Assembly (NCBI RefSeq): GCF_914767665.1
Contig: NC_059501.1
Location: 1,428,501-1,492,500, forward strand
Direction of reading: 5' to 3'
Origin: Harmonia axyridis
Lineage: Eukaryota > Arthropoda > Insecta > Coleoptera > Coccinellidae
Length of the DNA: 64,000 nucleotides
The position numbers were made by a program, and so were the translations under genes. The notes beneath the pieces were generated by a model, which was not told the origin of the DNA, did no database searches, and worked only from the letters and a program-made list of their open reading frames with translations. This document shows positions 57,701 through 64,000 of this stretch, one piece after another (the stretch's first letter is position 1; every line of letters begins with the position of its first letter).

Positions 57701-60534
57701 ATAGACATAAGAAACTTTGGAGATTCAGGAAGAAAACAAAAAATTAATCCACTCAAAATTGAAGGTATAGCATTGATCAGAAGAAAAATACCCCATGAGT
57801 TTAGTACTAGAAAAATGAGAATGTACACAAAATATTTATTGTTTTCAGAATAAGAGCTTACCTAAGTTCTCGCCGATTTTCCAATGTACATTCAGTGGTA
57901 AAATCAGAGATGCCAACAACGGTAAATAGATACCTCCTAATGCATAAAATATACCCATTATAAAAGGTACTCTTGGTCTATTTTTTGAGTCATGCATTTC
58001 TGAGAAATACGTGGCCAATGCAGCGAAAGGTCCGCTTATTCTGAAAAGAAGATGAAAACCACATGAATTTATGAGTTTTTCAATTTATTGAGTAAAAATG
58101 TATAGGGTGTTTTTTTTCGAGGTATATAAGTTTAAGTTGGCATTACTGTTCAAGATGGCGACCGATTTAACAGCTGTCAAGTGATTAAATCTCGGTTTGG
58201 TTTGGCAATTCATCTAGAATAAACTCAACCCCAAACAACGCTTACAAATAGTGTAATTTTATTTCGAAAATAATGGTTCTGTGCGGAATACGTATCGCGC
58301 ACTACGTCCATTTCATTTTGTTTAGCGATGAAGCGCACTTCTGGTTGAATGGCTACGAAATCAAACAAGACTGCCGCATTTGGAGTGGAGCTAATCCTCA
58401 AGTGTATGTCGAAACACCGTTACATCCAGAAAAACTGACTGTTTGGTGCGTTTTATGGGCTGGTGGAATCATTGGTCCGTACTTCTTCAAAAACGATTAT
58501 GGCCAGAACGTTACAGTCAATGGTGATCGGTATAGAGCCATGATTGCTAACTTTTTCATTCCTGAATTGAACAAACTTGATGTCCAGGAGCTGTGGTTCC
58601 AACAAGACGGCGCAACATGTCACACAATTCGTGCCACAATTGATTTATTGAAAGACACGTTTGGTGACCGCCTAATTTCACGTTTTGGACCTGTGAATTG
58701 GTTTCCAAGATCTCGTGATTTAACACCGCTAGACTACTTTCTGTGGGGCTATGTAAAGTCATTGGCCTATGCGGATAAGCCACAAACCCTTGACCATTTG
58801 GAAGACAACATTCGCCGTGTTATTGCCGATATACGGCCACAAATGTTGGAAAAAGTCATCGAAAATTGGACGTCCAGATTGGACTACATCTGAGCCAGCC
58901 GTGGCGGTCATATGCCAGAAATCATATTTGAAATGTTATGCCACAAGATTATCTTGCGGATAAATAAAATTCATGTCAATCGAATAAATATATCGTTGTT
59001 TTATTGCAATTTAGAGTATAGCTCTAAAAAAAACCTTCACTTTTAAATTTCTGACTACTCAATGATTTCGTCTGTAATTTCAAAATATTGAACCTGGTTT
59101 CAAACGATATAAGGTCCGACTTACTGATGATGAAAATGTCAACCTACATTCTGTCCGTCCGGTCATAAGCACAAAAACTTTTCTGTTCTCCTGCTAATTT
59201 GAAAACTGGATACGAACGAGATCTAAATTTGTATTTGGTTATCTTGATAAATCATTATATACTATTGACATTATTTTTTCACATGTTCTAAGCCTTTAAA
59301 CTTCATAAGAGGTATTTCAAAAAAAATTGATAGCCTGATTTGTAACTCTCGGTATTCTCCTATTGAAGAAAAGTAGGTAGATGTGTTTTGTTACTAATCT
59401 TGCTTACATGAAGCCCCCTAGGAATTTTGTCATCATTAGAAACTCAATACTTTGAGCAAAACTACTGAGTATCACAAACAAAGCATCCAGAAAATATCCT
59501 ATCGTCAGAAGACTCCTTCTTCCATAAGTGTCATACAAGAATCCCCATAGGAAGGCACTGAACATCATACCTGAAGATTTGATCAAATGAAAAAAAATAT
59601 AACTAAGCAAAAACACAACTATCAAACCTTTTCTTTGACTACTTACAGTGTTCAATAATTGGTAGCAAAGATTACTCACCTCCGAAAGTAACACCACTTA
59701 ACATTCCCTTATCTTCCAAACTTAACTTCAAATCGCACTGAGCAGCAGGAAAAACATAGGAAATCGTTGTCAGTTGAAAAATTGAAGCCCAACATGTTGG
59801 AACTGATGTCAGCAGGAGTAAAACATTGAATTTTCCGAATCCTGTGGCTCTTATTGCAGTTTCAAAGTTGGCTTTTCCATGTTCTGTAAATTAGTTTTTT
59901 TTGACATTTTATTTGCTTCTATTCAATTCAAGTATACATGATGTATGATAAATAATTGGGAGTATTTTCAACTATAGAATCAAGAGGATGAAATATGAAG
60001 ATATAACCCTATCCACCTAGTTAAAGTGTCTCCTGTATTTTCAAAATTTATAAATTATTTGTGCCCCATAAACTGAAATTTTTAACATATTATTTTCATA
60101 TTCGACGGGAATTCCAGGAATTATTAACCCTACTAATTTCTGGATTCAACCAGAAGCGTACGACATGGACAAATGACTGGTTGATCCGTCCCAAATTCTA
60201 CTCCACTGGCTGAAATACAATTTTGTCACAGTTTTTAGATTACCAGCAGTATAATAGATTTTATCATTCCTGTCGATATATCAAATCATTCTAGTTTACG
60301 AGACATAAATAATTTATAACTTTTTGAATAAAACACCCTTTATCTCAGACAGGAAACACATTTTATATAAGTGATATGCAGAATGCATTTTATATTCATT
60401 TATATGCTCAAATTCGGTGTACATAAATATGGAGTGCATATAAAGCTTTGTTTTATAATTGTCTACTAACCTTTTTTCTCTATTAGTTCCTTATTCACTT
60501 CAATCTCATTTGGAACCTTCTCCACAACCATCAT
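54752..60534 (-). CDS. SV2-like major facilitator transporter, copy D
   Basis: Eleven exons on the minus strand: 60471-60534, 59680-59883, 59408-59570, 57862-58040, 57622-57806, 57416-57570, 57222-57363, 57050-57164, 56363-56522, 56043-56170 and 54752-54804. They total 1548 bp (515 residues) in consistent phase. LTTISYVFPAAQCD follows TM1, motif A is GFLYDTYGRRS (Asp103; Ser in place of the final basic residue), PESPKF is at 230-235, NNGTSSNLCDML..ECFV has a sequon, and the terminus is MLLPKKNLNFT. The last exon lies beyond a 941-bp transposon in intron 10; its 53-bp length and LPK motif match B and C, which supports the long-range join. Intron 3 holds another transposon copy. Adjacent ATGs occur at the start, and the first is used here. 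Confidence 0.9.
54927..55867 (-). mobile_element. Deleted Tc1/mariner-type element, family member 5
   Basis: 941 bp between TA dinucleotides, minus strand, in SV2L-D intron 10. Same ends and shared deletion. Further frame breaks occur in the catalytic part (a stop near 55170 and an indel near 55420). Confidence 0.87.
56552..56660. repeat. Fold-back repeat with CGAGCCACGAAGTGGCGAG core
   Basis: The core CGAGCCACGAAGTGGCGAG and the outer AGAAGGC.TTGATATTC / GAATGGGCCTTCT segments are partly self-complementary. It is probably a small non-autonomous element in SV2L-D intron 8. The nearby plus-strand frame (about 56756-57013) resembles no family I can name. Confidence 0.4.
58103..59038 (+). mobile_element. 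Deleted Tc1/mariner-type element, family member 6
   Basis: In SV2L-D intron 3. The left end TAGGGTGTTTTTTTTCGAGG is intact and the right end is eroded (AAAAAAACCTTCAC). The catalytic part is open from FSDEAHFWLNGYE to a stop at 58893, but SRDLTPLDYFLW has Arg in place of the usual Cys. The shared internal deletion is present. Confidence 0.85.
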
Positions 60535-62121
60535 GCTCTCAATCGACAATACCAATTAAACTTTTTTTCCTATTCCTTATCAATTCATTCATTCTATACC
60601 TCACATTCTTTTATCTACGTTATCTATAAATATCGTCCAAAATTTGAATCTAACGACAAACATAAGGATATTCAGAACACACAAATTTATTTAAATGAAA
60701 TAGTATGTGTTTATTTTTTAATTCATACCCAAAAGTAAATAAATTTCAGTGTTTTCATTGAGATACACACACATTCTGAATGGTCAATGAGTATCTAAGT
60801 ACGTTAAACAATACGCCCTATTTTTATCTTAGTTGGCCTTTCTCATGAGGTTGTGAAATTTATGAAAGCATTCTTGAAGAACATTTATTCTCATGATAAA
60901 AAAGTTTCTTATATACATAGCCACCATATCAAGGAGCAATGATAATATGTATCTTTATATTGATAGTTGAGTTTTTTGATAATAGATGGCACAATGAGCG
61001 AATCTGATTTGAGTTTTCAGAGGGGTCTATACTCTATACCGTTTTAGCTATCATTTCAAAAATTAATTCACTTCATTTTAGGCTATAGACCATCGATGTA
61101 TTTGAGTTTTTCACTATTATTAATTTTCAATAGTACGTCATTGTGGAAAATCCTTAGTTATTGAATTTTTTCGAAAGGAAAAAAAGAATTTCATGAATTT
61201 TTTATTGAAAAATAAATATATGCCTGATATAACTTCCCGATCAAACATTTATTTCCTATGAATTTTCACATAAAACTACAAAAAGTCTTGTCAAAAGCTG
61301 AAAAAAAGTTTTTTCTAAAATTAAAAATGAAGACGTCAAATAGTATTTTGAATTCCTGCATGTGGTAGAAAAGGGATTTCAATCAGAGGAACGTTTGCCT
61401 TTGCTTCACTCATCTTGAAAATTGGTGGAATCTCCAAAACGCTGAGGAGGGAGGATTAGTTAAACTTTGGCAGATCACGAGACAGTCACTAGTATGAACC
61501 CCTCTCAAGTTTTATAGGTACAAAGATGAATACTAATTGTCTGAGAAAGTTTGAGAAATTGAGAATGAAGATCACGATTTTTCAATATCGATTTTTTTCC
61601 TAAATATCTGCTAAATTATATTGAAATGTTTCATCAAGTTATTGGGTATGATCGAATTTCTTTCTGAATATTAAGATACCCATCTTTCATTAAATTAGGA
61701 ATTGAATAATTGAAAAATATACTTTTTCTGTTTAACAAGTAATACACTTTTTAATAGAGGAAGAGGATTGATCTGGTTGAATGAAAATTAATTGATAATC
61801 ATAATTATGGAAATTAAAAACGAAAATATTGATCTGAAAAAACTACTATCGTCAATACAGTTGTCAATATATTCCCAGAAGAAGTTTACGAAATATCTGA
61901 CGAATATGTGATCATTATTCATATCACGAATCATTTCAAGTATCATTCTAACCCCTATTTGAAGAAAAAAAACACATTCCATATAAATAAGTTATATTCA
62001 AAAATGAAAATACATATAGATTAAGTAGTCCTTATGGACAATAAAATAAAATGAATAATTAATAACTGAATGTCAGTCATAATTGTCGATACATTTCATC
62101 AAGAAATGAGACGAAGAAAAT
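60535..62121. other. Intergenic DNA between SV2L-D and SV2L-E
   Basis: AT-rich, with a CACCCTTTATCTCAG fragment near 60341 like the ends of local elements. No credible exon or RNA gene is seen. The right end should contain the 3' UTR of SV2L-E. Confidence 0.4.
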
Positions 62122-63924
62122 TCAGACTAGGACGAAATAATCCTCTGATTGTGGAATGCCCAAAGTCAGTATACCACTTCCTGTAAAGATAAAAAACAAT
62201 CAATAAATATCATCTATGTGAAAAAATTTGATTCCACTCACCAACTAGTAAAACACCAAAAAGGTAGATTGGTACGCTGCATTGAATATCAATGAGTGTA
62301 CCAAATACTATATTTCCAAAAATAGCTCCTATTCTACCAGCTGTAGCTGTGATTGCTAAAGCTGGAGCTCTGAAAATAACAAACATAATATAAAAACTAT
62401 AAATCACAGTATAATAATATAGGGTTTTACAATAGGAATTATAAAATTTGAAATTATGATAATGGCATACGACGAATTGTGAGTCGATCAACTGAATAAT
62501 GTTGTTTATGAATTCTTCTTTGATTTCTCTTAGTATTCACAAATGAGCACTGATTTTGATAAAATGTTGCCATTAAAACCACAGAAATTGTATCATTCGA
62601 ATTGGAAATCCCTTTACAATTTCTTCGTTTTATTTTATGTGGTTATCGCTGTATTTACCTCAAATTTGTGGGAAACAATTCCACAACCACGCAGAAGAGT
62701 ACAGCTTCCAAAATACTGGTGAGTGCCTCAAATATAGCAGATAATACTAGTGTTTCTTCTGAGCTAGACACCCAGTTCAATGCTAAAGTTGAAAGTCCAG
62801 CTAAGAACAAACTAATCACTGGAAACAGAATAATTTAAGTTAGGAACAAGTTAAGATTTACATCTTCAAGCTTACCTAAAACATACTTCTTTCCAAGTTT
62901 GGCCATGAAGTAACTCAACGATATGGATGAGGGTATACAGCTCAAACCTATAATGATGGTCTCAATGAACACCCTGTCATTGACAGAGGGTTCACACAAT
63001 TTTTGTGAATACTGAAGGGTTTCATTGTAGTTGCCAAGCTGAGATACTTCGCAGATTCCAGCTTTCTGGCCACCATGAGAGCTTTCGAAGTTGTTGAATC
63101 TCTCGAAAATTTCTGGGAACCACATTATAAGAGTGTAGTAACTGAAAAAAGAGGACATTGGAAATATTGGGCAGAATTCTGAATTGCTAATTCAATGTTT
63201 TATCCCAATAATTATCTATTGAAGTATTAGACATGTCAGCATTTAGCCTTAATTCATCTAACTGCAAGGACTTAGTTGCTACTATACAAAAAATGACTTT
63301 TCATCCGAATATTTTAATATTATCTTACTTAACCTAACTTACCTGGCCATTAGTCCAAAATCTGAGATCGCTGTTATGCTCAAGTATTTGAGAAAAGGTT
63401 GGGTACATAATTCCTTGAGATCTTCCAAGCCACTGATCAAATTTTCTCTCCAACGTTCGAAATAATGAGAATCGCTATTATTTGCAAAACTTTTTTCGTT
63501 GTTGTTTCCCTCTCCTGACAGGGAAGTAATCTGGAATATAAATCCCTAAATTACCACATCTTTAAATTTGCAATATCTAACAGAAATTTGTGTATCATGT
63601 ATTCTTATTTCCAGCAACAAACGAATCTTCTTAACTTATTTTAGTTTTCGTAGGTTTTTTATGTTTGATGTTTCTTACTAACCGGAAATGTGTTGAGAGG
63701 CTTCCTAGTATTGATCCTATAGACCCTCTGGAAGACCTTGATAGCATTCTGGTACCGCTTCTTCGAAATCAAATACTTTGGAGTCTCTGGCAAGAAATAC
63801 AAGCACACCAAGCTTAGCAGACTTGGCAAGCAACAAATTAGCACGAAAATCCTCCAAGGATTGTAAAAATGCAATCTGGCGAAAGTGTCGAATGTGTTCT
63901 TATTAAGCAAAACCCAGGCAATAC
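62122..63924 (-). CDS. SV2-like major facilitator transporter, copy E (partial, runs off right edge)
   Basis: Six 3' exons on the minus strand: 63683-63924, 63343-63530, 62876-63141, 62659-62818, 62242-62369 and 62122-62180. They encode the region from about TM5 to the C-terminus. The post-TM6 motif is PETPKYL rather than PESPKFL. The luminal loop is longer and Cys-containing (GICEVSQLG...KLCEPSV) with an NYNETL sequon. The last exon ends GIPQSEDYFVLV without the LPK tail. The exon of 266 bp replaces the two exons (112-148 bp) found in A-D, and the 242-bp exon spans the A-D exon 4/5 boundary, so the intron set differs. The 160- and 128-bp exons are conserved. The 5' exons (N-terminus to TM4) lie beyond position 64000. 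Confidence 0.88.
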
Positions 63925-64000
63925 CTGCAAAGACAAAGGAAAAGAATGAGACGGTGAATTATTGCAACATCTGCTGTTTTGTTTAGGATGATGAAAAAGT

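Overview
The window is eukaryotic and almost certainly from an insect, possibly a beetle. It is AT-rich, its genes have short phased exons with GT-AG introns, and it carries Tc1/mariner elements, a LINE fragment and an invertebrate miR-71/miR-2/miR-13 cluster. The order-level guess is inference from overall character, not from a diagnostic gene.

Layout. 1-6.5 kb (minus): first coding exon of a CASK-like gene with a CpG-rich promoter. Its first intron runs off the left edge and holds a 1.2-kb tandem array. 9.6-12.5 kb: a head-to-head pair, a UBA-domain peptidyl-tRNA hydrolase 2 (minus) and ARL6IP4/SR-25 (plus). 13-19.9 kb: repeat-rich DNA with two large fold-back structures and a CpG-richer stretch. 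20.0-20.6 kb (minus): five microRNA hairpins in the order miR-71, miR-2, miR-2, miR-13a-like, miR-13b. 21.3-26.2 kb (minus): an RNFT-type multi-pass membrane RING E3 ligase, directly upstream of the microRNAs on the same strand.

27.7 kb to the right edge is a tandem family of five SV2-like major-facilitator transporters, called SV2L-A to SV2L-E here. A, C, D and E are on the minus strand and B on the plus strand. Full exon structures could be read for A-D (511-525 codons, 11 exons each). Several exon lengths are identical in all copies (163, 185, 160 and 128 bp), so the genes arose by duplication of one ancestor. E is partial, more divergent and has a different intron set.

The transporter region is heavily invaded. 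Six copies of one internally deleted Tc1/mariner-type element (four of them 918-942 bp, one about 936 bp and one 795 bp) sit between 37 and 59 kb. Two Tc1 (DD34E) copies carry complementary halves of a transposase. There are also two mariner fossils, a LINE RNase H fragment, minisatellites and a near-perfect 268-bp hairpin inside an intron. All of the disruptive insertions lie in introns or between genes, and no A-D reading frame is broken. No phage, plasmid, CRISPR or bacterial feature is present.
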